Under the pieces are notes generated by a model that did not search any database, was not told the DNA's origin, and saw only the letters and a program-made list of their open reading frames with translations. DNA of 64,000 nt from Siniperca chuatsi (Eukaryota > Chordata > Actinopteri > Centrarchiformes > Sinipercidae), in contig NC_058055.1 of assembly GCF_020085105.1 (NCBI RefSeq), positions 6,099,322-6,163,321 of the forward strand, given 5' to 3'. This document shows positions 23,701 through 35,319 of this stretch, piece after piece. Both the position numbers and the translations under genes were made by a program. How positions within the stretch are numbered: position 1 is the stretch's first letter; every line of letters begins with the position of its first letter.

Positions 23701-25193
23701 GAGACTCAGGTTGTAAATCGTTGGATGAGAGAAACTCCCCATATTGTAAAAAAAACAGCAGGATGAATTATTACTTCATCATGCCCTAAAAATCCTTTAG
23801 CCCATATTCCTGGCTGCCATAAAAACACTCCTTCTAATTTACTCATGCATAAAAACTAGAATTGCTCTGAACGACGGATATTTATACTACAGTATCTGTT
23901 GACATTCTTATCTACTCTACATCGATTTACAGGCAATGTGATTGGTGAGTCTTTTGAATGTGCATTGCTGTGGTTACACATTGGGATTGGTTGATCATGA
24001 GGTACTGACGGCCTTGACTCCCTGACTTTCCAGTATCACTACAGACCCACACCCACAGGTGGGAACAATGCAGCAGAAGGAAGTCTACAGTTTCTGTGTA
24101 TCTATCCCACAGCTGGAACACCACATTCTCTAAAAAGTAGCTTTCAGAGGTGCTAACTAAGACACGCCCCTGGCCTCCATACAGCTAATCAGAGAGCTGG
24201 ATTTGTTTTGGCGGTGAATGCCTGCTAGTTTAGCTGATAGCGTTGGTGAAATGGGTCAAAGTACAACCTCCAGTCGTAGTGCAGGGGCAGGAGTTGAGAA
24301 AAACACCCTGTTTGCTTTCACTCGAAACACTCCAATGACTATATATTTCTTATGTATCAAGGATGTGCCTCTTTTTAAAAGTTCTTCTGTCTGAAAAATA
24401 GAATTGAATCAGGAGAGGAGTTTCAGCTTGTGGTTTCTCTCATGTAACTGAATACACTGCTTATCTTTCTGGCATCACAGTTTCATTCTCTGAGAGGCAG
24501 ATTGAAAGTGATTTTTTTAACACGTGAACAATGCTATTCATGTGCCTTTGAGTATTTAATCTATGAAAAGGATCCATCAACAGAGACAGGAGAATTTCTT
24601 ACCTGTTTCTCACCCCTCTCTGCCTCAGCAGAGACAATGTCATGGCCCCTGTGTTCACTGACTGTGCAGATAGCACAGATACACATCTGGTCTGTTCGAC
24701 AGAAGAGCTCCAGGGACTTCTGGTGCTGCGGGCAAATCTTCCTGTCCAGGTTTCCCAGCTCATCCACCAGCTTGTGCCTTTTGAAAGTGGCTGATTCATA
24801 GTGTGGCTTCAGGTGCTTCTCACAGTAGGACGCCAGACAGTTAAGACAGGACTTCACAGCCTTTAATTTCTTCCCAGAGCAGAAGTCACAGGGGACGTCA
24901 CTTGGTCCAGCGTAGATGTTCCCCAGGGACGTGTTGAGGTTGAGGGTCAGTCCGCTCTTCTTGATCTTCTCAGCCACCATGCTCAGAGTGGCGTTTGGCC
25001 GTAGCACCGGCCTCTGGGTGAATGTGATCTTACACTGGGGACAAATGTAAATCCCTGTGTAGTCAGCCTCATTCCAGTAGCCACTGATGCAGTCCATACA
25101 GAAACTGTGGCCACAGGGGATGGCCACAGGGTCCTTCAGAAGGTTCAGACACAGGGAGCAGCTGAAGTAATCTGGAGAAGTGTGATCAGCCAT
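20747..25193 (-). CDS. finTRIM/TRIM25-like E3 ubiquitin ligase A, complete
   Basis: Seven coding exons on the minus strand: 25193-24603, 23158-23063, 22893-22660, 21971-21812, 21714-21658, 21434-21369 and 21267-20747; 574 codons plus TGA. Residues 12-54 are a C3HC4 RING (CSLC, CGHSFCMDC, CPQC); 102-133 a B-box 1; 154-184 a B-box 2 (CPQH to HRGH); about 198-307 a coiled coil; about 402-574 a PRY-SPRY/B30.2 domain (LDPNTAYKELY, RFYWEIEW, GYNDKSWSL, LDHTAG). TRIM proteins of this build ligate ubiquitin through the RING and choose targets with the SPRY; fish members often act in antiviral signalling. I start at ATG 25193 because CCGCAG at 25226-25221 is an acceptor, so a longer upstream frame is intronic. 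The exon-4 donor is a weak GTCTGA. The pair with the plus-strand gene recalls ftr82/ftr83, but that ID is unproven. Confidence 0.9.
22060..22229 (-). mobile_element. tRNA-like SINE fragment
   Basis: On the minus strand: CATGTACTAAGGCTGAGTCC, then a B-box-like AGTTCGATTCC, then GCCTTTGCTGCATATCATCC, a CT-rich run and CCTATCCAATAAGGC. This order matches a very common fish SINE whose head is tRNA-like. The 5' A-box part is missing. It lies in the intron between TRIM A coding exons 3 and 4. Confidence 0.7.
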
Positions 25194-25219
25194 TGTGATG
25201 GAATCAAAACGCAGTCGGA

Positions 25220-25440
25220 CCTGCGGAAACAGACAGAGAATGCCAGGAGCAGATAGAGTTTTCGTCGAGTGTGCCTGGGAGCCCGCCCTCAAGAGTGTGG
25301 TACAGCCTGCCAGAGACAGGACCTACTTGTATTTCTGAATTCCAGAGGTTATTGATTGAAAGCAGACAAGGCCCTCCCCCTGTGCTGTGAGTATATCGAG
25401 CCCTCCCCGGTTTAGATAAGCAGGTTGAGTAAGGAGGGAG
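25220..25440 (-). promoter_or_regulatory. TRIM A 5' region: UTR splice acceptor and probable promoter
   Basis: On the minus strand the coding exon is preceded by 27 bp of leader starting at 25220 after a TTTCCGCAG acceptor, so at least one non-coding exon lies further right. The flank to 25440 contains CTTTCAATCAAT and GC-rich blocks. No certain TATA box or start site can be placed. Confidence 0.4.
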
Positions 25441-25443
25441 AGG

Positions 25444-25445
<2 letters not shown>

Positions 25446-25496
<51 letters not shown>
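25446..25496. repeat. GA microsatellite
   Basis: About 25 GA units in an uninterrupted purine run, in the 5' flank of the minus-strand TRIM gene. Confidence 0.95.
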
Positions 25497-25499
<3 letters not shown>

Positions 25500-28400
25500 G
25501 GGCGGGTGGACAGATAGGAGATGTGAGAAACAGAGAGGACAGAGTGAAAGAAAGAGAATTAATTAAATGTAAAAAGCACAAGAAGTGACAACTAATGTGC
25601 TAGAAAAAGCTTCCATTTTCCTCACAGTTTCCTTTATTCTAGAAGTTCTCATGTGGCTCATCTGTGGATGAATTGCGCACACATTTCTCTGCAGCTGTAT
25701 TTCCACCTATTGTTGTCAGGCAGAATCGCCATTGTCTTAAACCGGTTATAGTCCGACAAACATAAATGCAGCCTAAGGTACTGTAGGAAGTTAAGGGACC
25801 ACCCAATAAACAAACAGAGACACTCTGAGCTCAAGCAGAGTTTCAAAGTAATTTCAAACATCCCGGTTTGCTCCTTTTATCACCAAAAACTTGCTAAAAG
25901 TTTAACTTGCTGTAGGTGGCTAGTCCAAGAGCAGCTACAGTTCAGGGTTGCAATATTTACGTTGCATCCAGTCAGACCAGTTGGGTCACATTTACAAGTC
26001 AATTTGTAACTGTAGATATTTGTGCAGCAGAAAGAAAACATTCATGGTTGAGACACCAAACAGAAACACACATGCACAGGTGAACATTCCTGACATGATT
26101 TGCATATTTGTGTGCATGCTTCATCATATATAGTTATCTTATGATGAAGCATGCGTATTTTTTCATTCCTAAAAATATCCCTCTCATAGTTATCTAATGT
26201 AGCCCTGTGACCCCGACTCACTCTGCAACATGTCTGCAAGTGTCTGCTGATATCAGAGCCTCTGATTAGCATTTCAATTAGGCCTAGTCTATTGGTTTTT
26301 ACCAATACTAATGCCTCATTCACAGTGTTTTTCTGTCAGTCGTTTGTTCAACATTAAAGTCCCTACTGTAAAGGAACTCTTGCTTGAAATTAAAGTTTTG
26401 TAATGTCTTTTATAATATAATCATGTAGCAAAAAAAAAAAGAAGTTAATTTAAGGTTGTAAAAAGTACATTGGCTGCACTTTCAATTAATGTCTGACATT
26501 AGTTCATACACTAGGTAGTTTCACCTCTCCATATTTGGTCCGGTTTCTGATAAGCCAGTTTTCACTTCCTTCCTCCGGAGTAAAGGGAGCGCTCTGTGCT
26601 TACAGATTAATCACCTGTTAGTGGCGAGGACTGCTGCCAGGGGACAAAACTTTGAATATAGCTTTGATTTATTTGAGACTTTCTAACTCATGATAGAAAA
26701 GTGAGGACTTTACAGTGCTCATATGACCAAAATGTCTGTTTCTTTGAGAAAGTCAATATGAAGCATAAGAATGTTCATGATACAAGACACTTTAATACAA
26801 TTTAATAACAAGCCTCTCTAAAAGAGTAGCAAGTCCCAGTGTTCTTTGATGAAGCAGACAGAAACTCCACAGTCATCTATAGCTCAGTCTACGTTCAAGG
26901 AGAAAGGTCAACCTTCATTAAGGTGCAGTGAGCGTGCTTTCTGCAGGGCGAGTGCAGGAGAACACAAATGGCAAAAAATTTAATCAAAGGAAACAAGGAC
27001 CCACTTCACTGTGCGTGAGTAATAAAAACAGGAAGACAGAGTATTTAAGCGTTTGTTGATGCTGGTAGATACACAAAGCCGAAGAGTACTGAAACAGACA
27101 CAGACCAAATGTGAATGAAAAGGCTGCACACCGCTAAGCACCACCTCAGCCAAAAGATGAGCAAAAACCAGCACATGTGAGTGTCTATCAGAGTTGCATT
27201 CACATAAGTATGTCATACTAAAAACTGGACTAATCCCAAAATAGAATTCCTGTATTTTTAGTGAGTCATGATAACAATATGCAGATTTGACATAAAATAC
27301 AAAATGGCATGGTAAGATTATGTGTGTGCATAGTTTGTCGAAAATAATTATTTTACCTAAAAGTTGGACTATGGGTCTGGCACAATAGACACGATAAGCA
27401 AATTGAGTTAGTCAGCCAAACTGAGACTTCAAAGTAAGACGTGAGCCCTTGTCTTAGAAAAAAAATCAGGGGAAGTTCAGTGAAAGCATGTTTGTGTTTT
27501 GTATCACATGCTTTTAAGTGGAGAGAGGGTCACATGTAAGTAATGCATGCTTAACAGATGTTCATTTGATCGTATTTGCTCTCAAAAGCCTGTTTGCTAT
27601 GAAACTGATTCTTAGGTGAAATCAATTTTTAGTATGTGCAGAAGTAGAGGAGAACCATTGTGCGCCCGGTGGCTCAGATAACAAGGTTAAGTGTAGTAAG
27701 TGTAGGCCAACAGATTCTTCTTATTTTGTTATTTTTATTTATGGAAGCAAAGTCCATCTCCTGAGTTAAAAACAGTAAGGTACAAAAAAAGTTTTAAAAA
27801 ATCTGTAAAGAGGGGAAATGCTTTTCAAGACAATAATAAAATGTCCTAATTGAATCTAGACCAATTTTAGTGTCAGTTTAGAGGCCTGTTGAAGTGCCAT
27901 TTTAAATGCTACTGGTATGATTGAGAAAATTTGCTTAGTTTGCAATCAGTTGAGCAGACAAGTCAGTTCAACCATATTCACCTGTAACTGATATTTTTTG
28001 TTGTCACTGTCATTAGAAATAGGATCAGACTTATTTAGTTCATATGCAAAGTAGGTGCAATGATTATTAAATATGAATATTAACTTTGTCAAACCATGAG
28101 ATAAAAATGTCATAATGTAAATTATAGTATGAGTCATTCTTGCAAATTTGTATTATCATGTAGATCAGTGGTTCAAGGGCTTTTGAAGGTAAAAATGATT
28201 TTTCTGAAATAAAAAAATCAGTAATTTGAATCCTTTCATGAAAACAATTTACAACTGGAGAAAATTTAAATATATGTTTTCGTAAACACTGAAGGTTTTG
28301 TTGTGTCACTTGCACTGAAGAGTATGACCCCTGTCAGTGGAATTTTCTGTCAAATAAGATGCTACATTTAGTCTTGCATGTCAGCTGTAGTTACTGTTGT

Positions 28401-29560
28401 TGACGGACAACAGACCCTACAATGCCTGGCGTTGGGCTCAGGCCCTGCTGGCTCTAACACAATGGAATCTTTTAAGTAGGCTTTTTCGGCCCTCCTGTTA
28501 TCTGGGCTATCGAGTGTAGTTACATTCCTATCTCCATTTCAACAGCCCCGAAACTCCATCTTGGCTGGGAGGTGTGTTCGCTTTATGATGAAATCTGCAG
28601 AGAAACGTACTTCGCTCAGAAGAGTAAACATTCTTATAATTGCTTTGGTTTCAAGGAGCACATTTTCTTATTTGAGATAGTATTACGGTTGAGCTTACGC
28701 CACAGAAATACAGTTCCAGTGTTGACTTACAGAAACTACAGGTGTCCTTTCAAACCTCATAAAAAATCAGTGGTAATGAAATGCAAAGTAAAGTTGATAA
28801 TTAACTGGTTACAGGTGAGGTGAAGGTTAGGGAAATCTCACTGGCCCAAGAGCCAAACCAATTGAATTTAACCAAGACAGACAAAGTGGTTAATCTGGCA
28901 TCACTTCATCCACTGACCATACACAATGAAAAGAGTCACTGTTGATGCTGCTACTGACAAGATATTACAGTTGATCAACAGAAAAGGAGTTGTGTTATTA
29001 TTAGTCAAAGTGCAGAAAACAGTCTCTTGAGGTCAGTTTGTACTGTGACTTGAGTGGGTATCCTCACATGCCCAAAGGGAACAGTCTGTCCCCAGGCAAT
29101 CTCTAACACTCAGCAATTAGTACACTCAACTGTGCAGTGTGACACACCTGTGGTTTCTTTACACTGCATTGTTTCATAGAAACTTACTTTTGAATGTAGG
29201 CCTACTTTTTTTTGCTTTCACTCATGTATTTATGGAATACAAATACTACTAACTTTAACTTCTAAACTGCACTTTTCATGTTCTGTTTGTACCCCTTTCC
29301 TGCTCAACAATGTATAAAATCCTGAAGGTCTATATTGTCTTTTTATTTGTATGGCGTTCTACATGACATAAAAAAAAAACAGTGAGGAACTACACTTTTG
29401 CTTTCAACACTCCTTGGCCAAACCCTGTATCTTATGATTACAGGATTTGATTCATTCTGCTTACATTCTGTAACCGATTCAACATTCACTGTGTCCTTTC
29501 CTTGCCCCGCCCTTGTTTTACTGGTTTCGGCTTAACCAGTTTAGCCTCCCTCTCTGTTTA
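25500..29560. other. Spacer between the two divergent TRIM genes
   Basis: About 4 kb with no recognisable coding exon. It holds a perfect hairpin at 26114-26154 and a short SINE-head-like piece near 27660. The outer edges should contain both promoters. Confidence 0.5.
26114..26154. repeat. Perfect 15-bp inverted repeat, 11-nt loop
   Basis: GCATGCTTCATCATA at 26114-26128 pairs without mismatch with 26140-26154. It lies between the two TRIM promoters. Origin unknown. Confidence 0.85.
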
Positions 29561-29563
29561 CTC

Positions 29564-29570
29564 TATATAA
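29564..29570 (+). promoter_or_regulatory. TATA box of TRIM gene B
   Basis: TATATAA within CTCTATATAACTCGCG, 111 bp before the start codon, with a GC box (CCCCGCCC) about 60 bp further upstream. The spacing suits a short unspliced leader. Confidence 0.6.
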
Positions 29571-29680
29571 CTCGCGCCCTTAGTACCTGTGAGCTCACTT
29601 TGCCACTGTGCCGACACAAGTCGCTGACAGTCTTCACAGCATCTTCACTGCATTAGAGGGAACAGCACTAAATTGTCTCC

Positions 29681-32600
29681 ATGTCGTCTGAGCATGACAG
29701 CTGCTACCTGTGTAAGGAATATCTCAGGGATGCCGTGTCCATCCCATGTGGCCACATCTTCTGCTCCATTTGCCTGAAGACATACTGGGACCATGCTGAC
29801 CACACGGGCTCGTACCTCTGTCCACAGTGCAAGGTCACCTACAACAAGAGGCCCACCCCGAGGCGCATTGGAGGCTCCCGGCAGTCCACCATCCAACGCA
29901 ACACCGAATCCTTTCCACCTCCACCTCCGTCCCCTGACTACAACTACGCAGGACCCCAGGATGTAGGTTGTGACATCTGCATTGGCAAGAAGCACAAAGC
30001 CATCAAGTCCTGCCTGATGTGTCTGGCCTCCTACTGCGAGAAGCATCTCAAGCCCCACTTTGAGTCAGCCACTTTTAAAAGGCACAAGCTGGTGGATGAA
30101 ATCGGCCACCTGGACAGACAGATCTGTCCCCAGCATCAGAAGGGTCTGGAGCTGTTCTGTCGCACTGACCAGATGTGTATCTGTGTGTTGTGTACGGTGA
30201 AAGAACACAAAGGTCACGACATGGTGTCTGCTGAGCAGGAGAGGGCGGAGGAGCAAGTAGGTGACAATTTACTTAAAGTGACAACACAGGTTTTTCAGAC
30301 TGTCACCTACTTAGCAACAGGTGTAGTAGAAATGCTAAAAAGTGCTTTGCTCAACATGACAAGTACTGTTTAATGTTCATGAACCTTTTGTCATTTGTGA
30401 ATCAATGGTGACACAGGTACATAATCATGGTTCATTGCACTAGTGACTCAGTGGCAGGTAATGCATGATAGAGCAGCTTACAATAGATGAAACAAGCCCT
30501 TAAGCCAAAGCCTCAAGCATTTTGTGAGACCCATATGAAGATAAGGCTGCTACCTGCACGTACACCTTCCAGTGTCAACATTGAACCGGAAAACTGTTAT
30601 TATTAAGTCTATATGTTTAGGTTTAAAAATGAATGGTTGATTTATGGAATTGCTGTCATTATCCTTAACAATGTCTGTTGTTTTCCTCATAGCAAAGGCT
30701 GGGCGCCACCCAGGCTGAGATCCAGGAGAAGATTCATGACCGACTCAAGCAGATGGAGGAACTAAAACAAGCAGTGGACTCACTCAAGGTTTGTGCCACG
30801 ATCATCCATCTGACAGATAAGACCAGACTAACCACTGCAGATTGAATGGAAAGTTAAATCAACTACAGAGACAACATTCCTTCATGTAGTAGTGATGACA
30901 GCTTTGCTCAGTGTGCTAGTATAACCAGTGTGACACAGTTGATTAATGGGATACTGTATATCTCTGTTTCCTGTGCAGAACTCAGCCCAGAGAGCACTGC
31001 AGGAATGTGACAAGATGTTTGGCGACATGATGCGCTCTATTGAGAGGATGCAGCAAGAGATGACTAAGCTGATCTCCTCTAACAAGAGAGCAGCACTGAA
31101 CAATGCAGAGGGCCACATGGAGCGTCTGAGCCATGAGATCGCTGATCTGAAGAGGAGAGACAACGAGATCACCCAGCTGTCCCGCACCGAGGACCACATC
31201 CACTTCATCCAGGTAACTGACTACCACTCAAAAGATACATGAATTACATCCAGTACCACGGTCACAATATGATATTGGCACAATACCACCATCCATCCGT
31301 CCTGCACAGGGTGGCAGAGGGCTAGAGCCTGTCCCATCAAGTTTTATCCTGGACAGGTCACCAGTCAATCACAAGGCCAACAGACAGACACACTCGTGTT
31401 ACAAAATATCATATTTTATACATTGTATAATATATTGTCCCATTCTGTATCTCCCAACACTCACTGCATTTCAAGTCTAAATGTGTATCAGTGAATGTAA
31501 CTAACTGAAAATGTACCAAACATTACACTGCAAATGTACCGCATGGTGCAAAATGAAAAAAAGTAACAGAAAACAGAAACTAATTTAAAGTATACATTAT
31601 CATAACTGCGTTGCTGTTTTTTCCTTATTAGAGCTACCACATGCTGACAGCCCAGAATGAGGCTGAGGAGCTGCCTACAGTGAGCGTCAACCCCTACTTC
31701 ACCTTCGACCCAGTCACTAAGGCCGTCTCTGAGATGAAACAGCACCTGAATGAATTCAGCAATGATGAACTGGTTAAGGTAGCCAAGACAGGTGAGTGGG
31801 GCGCCAGCATCAAGAACTTGCTGTTCAAAAACACAGAAAAATACAAAAGTGAATTTAAATAGTGTGATAAATCTTCAATCCTCTGGTATAAATATGAACA
31901 GGTTATGACCATTTCACCGCTGTTATCAAGTTAACTCTTTTATCTTGTATTTTTGCAGTTAACAAAATGACATTCTGTCAACTGGATGAAACCATGAAGA
32001 GACGGTCAATAAAAAGTGAGTAATAATGTTAGTACCATTTTTTCAGACAATCCACAAAGCCAGCAGAGCTACAGCATTTAGAAATTATATAGACCCAAAT
32101 TGAAAGTTAAGCATAACTTAACTAGGGAAAGTTAGATAGAGTTACAGTTTCCATTGTCCCCAGTAGGGTGTTGTGCAATTCTGTTTGATGCTTGGTCGTG
32201 GCTGGAGCATGATATTCATTAGAGGGTAGCCTGAGGTCACTCATGGTTAAATGTTTACTTTGATTAGGATGTCAAACTGCCAGCGAGTTTACATTAACAC
32301 ACTTGTCTAAAATAGAATTCGGCTAAGTTGCATGGTCTTTGACAGTTCAGATCAGCTTCTTCAATGATGACATGATTTCAAGATATTGTGACACTCACAG
32401 TATCTGGGTTAATGTATCAATAATATCAACACTACCCACGTTATGCCGGTTTTCTATCAGTCTTCATAGGGATAACACATGTATTGTGCAGTTATTGTTA
32501 ATTCATTTTCTGTGATTAATAGCATGACGTAATAGAAAGTAATTCTAGATCAGTACTGTAAAACATACAAGCCTTTCAGTTCAAAGAATTATAATCCGTT

Positions 32601-35015
32601 ATGCCAATACTACTATTTCCGATATGATGCACATATTAATAATTTCACAGGTGACGAAGCTGTCATGTACAAGTCTCTACCAGTCCAGGAACCTAGGCAC
32701 AGGGACGATTTCCTGAAATGTGAGTCTCAGCTTCTCTGATACTGTTTCCTTGTTTTCTGCGCTGACACAGATCACTGCTCTCCCTGCTCATTTCAGTGCA
32801 TGAGGCAAATTAGGTGCTGATGAGGTTCTCTGTCAGACCCTGTGGCTGTCCACAAAATCTGATATTAGTAAGGACTGTATGTCCTACATTGATTACAGAG
32901 ACTGGGACTGACTCATTACAAATATATTAGCTGGCACTTACACAGCTTTGTGGGTATACTTCAGTTTGCAGTTTAAGTGCTCCTTCTATGTTTAAACTGA
33001 GTGCATGAAAAAGCTGATGTTCACTAACCAGTCACATTAGAACCAAAAAAAAATGTATAAAATAAAAAACTGCAATGTACGTTAAAATATAATTGTTGTC
33101 ATTCAGAACAATAATTCATTGTATTTCAATCTGAGTAATCATCCATGGAAAAAACAAGATTTTTTCCTAATATTATAAGCATATTCAGTTTTAAGCAAAT
33201 TGTCAGGGGCGAGTTTTTACTAGTATCTAACTCTAGCATAGTCTTTAAGGTCACTGGAGAAGGGGTTCAAAGGGCTCACCTTACAGGTACAGTTAAAGAT
33301 GCACTTTATGTTTGTTCACTGCCCTAAATTGCAAACCTTAAACCTTAAAACCCTTTCTGATGTTCTTGAGATTAACCTGCAACCATGCCCCTTAATAGCC
33401 AACTTCAGTGTCCCCATGGATTTGTCCTCATTAAATTCAAAACAAGCAGACACTGTTGCTTTCACAACTTCGTTAGCCCCTTGCAGAATTTTCCTGATAT
33501 TGAAGTCTGCACAGCCTCCCTACATTTCTACTTGGCTTAAAGATGTGAAGTTCTTTTAGGAGTTCAAATGATACATTTGTTGCAAAGTGGCAACAGTTTA
33601 TGTCATTCTCCAAAGCCCTGCAGAGGCTTCCTTTGGATGAGGGGCTGTAACTTGAAGTGTTCACAGGCACTGAGTCACATTATTACCACTGACTCTACAT
33701 TGTCAAGCAATTCAATACCATCCCATTTAGTCTGTGCCTCCCTATATGTTATGTTACCCTCATGATTAGTTGTGGGTCTGTGTATCATTGTATGAGTGAC
33801 GGTTTTGTAATATGTTAAATCTTGTGCATGTGGCCACACTTAGGGCTCACTTTCCCACAACCACTATTAGCAAATGGTGCTTCTAATGTGACTTCTATGA
33901 TTTATTTATTATTTTAAATCCATTTATTTATTTTTACTTTCGTTCTTGTTAATCGATCTTTTACCATTCTCTCTCCTGGTGTTACAGGTTGTGGGAGAAG
34001 GTTGGGTGGGGCTGTTGTTGTTTGTAATGCCCTGTAACCACTGCAAAATTTTAAATAATAATAATAATAATAATAAATAAATAAATATATAAGATGCACT
34101 TTATTAGATGGACTTCTGTTTGTGGTCAAACTCACAAACAGTGTTGATACCTCTGGCATTCCAGATGATAGGCCGGGCAGATCTAGCCGAGGCCACCGGG
34201 TGTCCCACCAACTGTGACCCGCAGAGGTGGAGGTACACAGCAGGCAGGTGATATCTAACCCCTGGGATTATTCTGATTTCTGTGTCCAGCCAGAGGGTCT
34301 CCCACTTTTTCTTCAAATCTTGTTATTGCAGAAGTTAGTTAAAAATGGTGGGGCAATGGTGAGGGGTGCTTTAAACTGCTGTGAAACAGAGGCTTTGTCC
34401 AACTTGGGTTTCCTCATTTACATTTAACCCAAGCAAACGTAGTTAAATGCTTCGTCTTGTGAAGTAAATGTTGGATTTTTCTTCCTAGATGCTTGCCAGC
34501 TCACTTTGGACCCGAACACAGCCTATAGACAGCTCTACTTGTCTCGAGGGAACAGGAAAGCTGCCCTCAAGAGAGACCCCCAGTCCTACGGTGACAACCC
34601 TGCCAGGTTCGACTCCCTGCCCCAGGTCCTGTGTATGGAGCCTCTCTCTGGAGGAGCTTACTACTGGGAGATTGACTGGAGCGGGGAGGGGGCTGCCATG
34701 GGAGTCACCTACAAAGGCATCAAGAGGACGGGCTACGGGGACAGCTGCCGCATCGGCTACAACCGCAAGTCTTGGAGCCTCTTCTGCTCTGATTCCAGCT
34801 ACTCAGGCCGCCACAACAAAGACCAGATAGAGATCAAAGCACCCTACTCATCACGTATAGGTGTGTTCCTAGACCACGCCGGGGGTACCCTCTCTTTCTA
34901 CACTGTAGGAGACACCATGTCTCTCATCCACCGCTTCAAAGCCTCCTTCAGTGAGGCTGTCTATCCAGGCTTCTGGGTTTGGTATGAGTCAGCCATCACT
35001 CTCATCCAGCTGTAA
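29681..35015 (+). CDS. finTRIM/TRIM25-like E3 ubiquitin ligase B, complete
   Basis: Seven coding exons: 29681-30256, 30693-30788, 30979-31212, 31632-31791, 31959-32015, 32651-32719 and 34489-35015; 572 codons plus TAA. Residues 8-50 form a RING (CYLC, CGHIFCSIC, CPQC), followed by a proline-rich linker (FPPPPPSPDY), B-box 1 (CDICIGKKHK), B-box 2 (CPQHQKGLELFC, HKGHD), a coiled coil and a PRY-SPRY domain (LDPNTAYRQLY, AYYWEIDW, GYNRKSWSL, LDHAGG). Exons 2 to 5 have exactly the lengths of gene A (96, 234, 160, 57 bp), and exon 6 differs by one codon, so the two are duplicates. The N-terminal half is much closer between them than the SPRY. The expected role is E3 ligase in innate immunity; the target is unknown. 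The start is supported by the nearby TATA box. The sixth intron contains an L1-type insertion. Confidence 0.9.
33296..33309 (+). repeat. Target-site duplication, left copy (L1)
   Basis: AAGATGCACTTTAT, repeated exactly at 34091-34104, brackets the L1-type fragment. Confidence 0.8.
33310..34090 (+). mobile_element. 5'-truncated L1-type LINE
   Basis: The first half reads as the C-terminal end of an L1 ORF2: HCPKLQTL, DVLEINLQPCPLIANFSVP, then STWLKDVKFF, the conserved tryptophan/DV block near the end of fish L1 proteins; further codons are interrupted. A 3' UTR and an (AAT)n/(AAAT)n tail follow at about 34056-34090. A 14-bp target duplication flanks it. It is a dead 781-bp copy in the sixth intron of TRIM gene B, in the gene's orientation. 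Confidence 0.85.
34091..34104 (+). repeat. Target-site duplication, right copy (L1)
   Basis: Exact copy of 33296-33309, just after the A/T-rich tail of the L1 piece. Confidence 0.8.
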
Positions 35016-35298
35016 TAATATAACACACTTCCAATGATCAATGTACAACTGTGATTCAGTTTTGTTATGGATATACAGAACAAAAACTACTATTCTCTGA
35101 TGATATGTTATAATTATTTTATAAGATTGGAACTGTTCTTGATGACTGTGAATGTTCTGCAAATCAACATGTGTGAAATGTAAGATCAGGTGTACAAGGT
35201 GAATAAGCATTTAATTATCATTTGAAATAATGAAGACTGTACTTGATTGAAATATGTCATGTGATCATTTATATAGGTTATGATACACTTTTTTTATC

Positions 35299-35304
35299 AA
35301 TAAA
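35299..35304 (+). terminator. TRIM B polyadenylation signal
   Basis: AATAAA about 284 bp after the stop codon, in an AT-rich 3' UTR. Confidence 0.65.
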
Positions 35305-35319
35305 CATTTTATAACAAGG

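Noticed and set aside
24561-25292. Longer TRIM A N-terminus starting upstream of 25193
   Set aside because: The extra residues cross a CCGCAG acceptor and the downstream end crosses the GTAAG donor at 24602; the extension is intronic.
25446-25496. Serine/leucine-rich ORF on minus over the GA run
   Set aside because: Entirely made by the GA microsatellite.
27658-27700. tRNA-like or SINE head (GCGCCCGGTGGCTCAG)
   Set aside because: The start resembles a SINE A-box region but no B-box or SINE body follows within the expected distance.
29205-29410. Interferon-response-like TTTTGCTTTC words upstream of TRIM B
   Set aside because: They lack the full GAAANNGAAA spacing; such T-rich words are common by chance here.
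33914-34159. Minus-strand ORF with a tyrosine run
   Set aside because: The run is the (AAT)n tail of the L1 piece read backwards.
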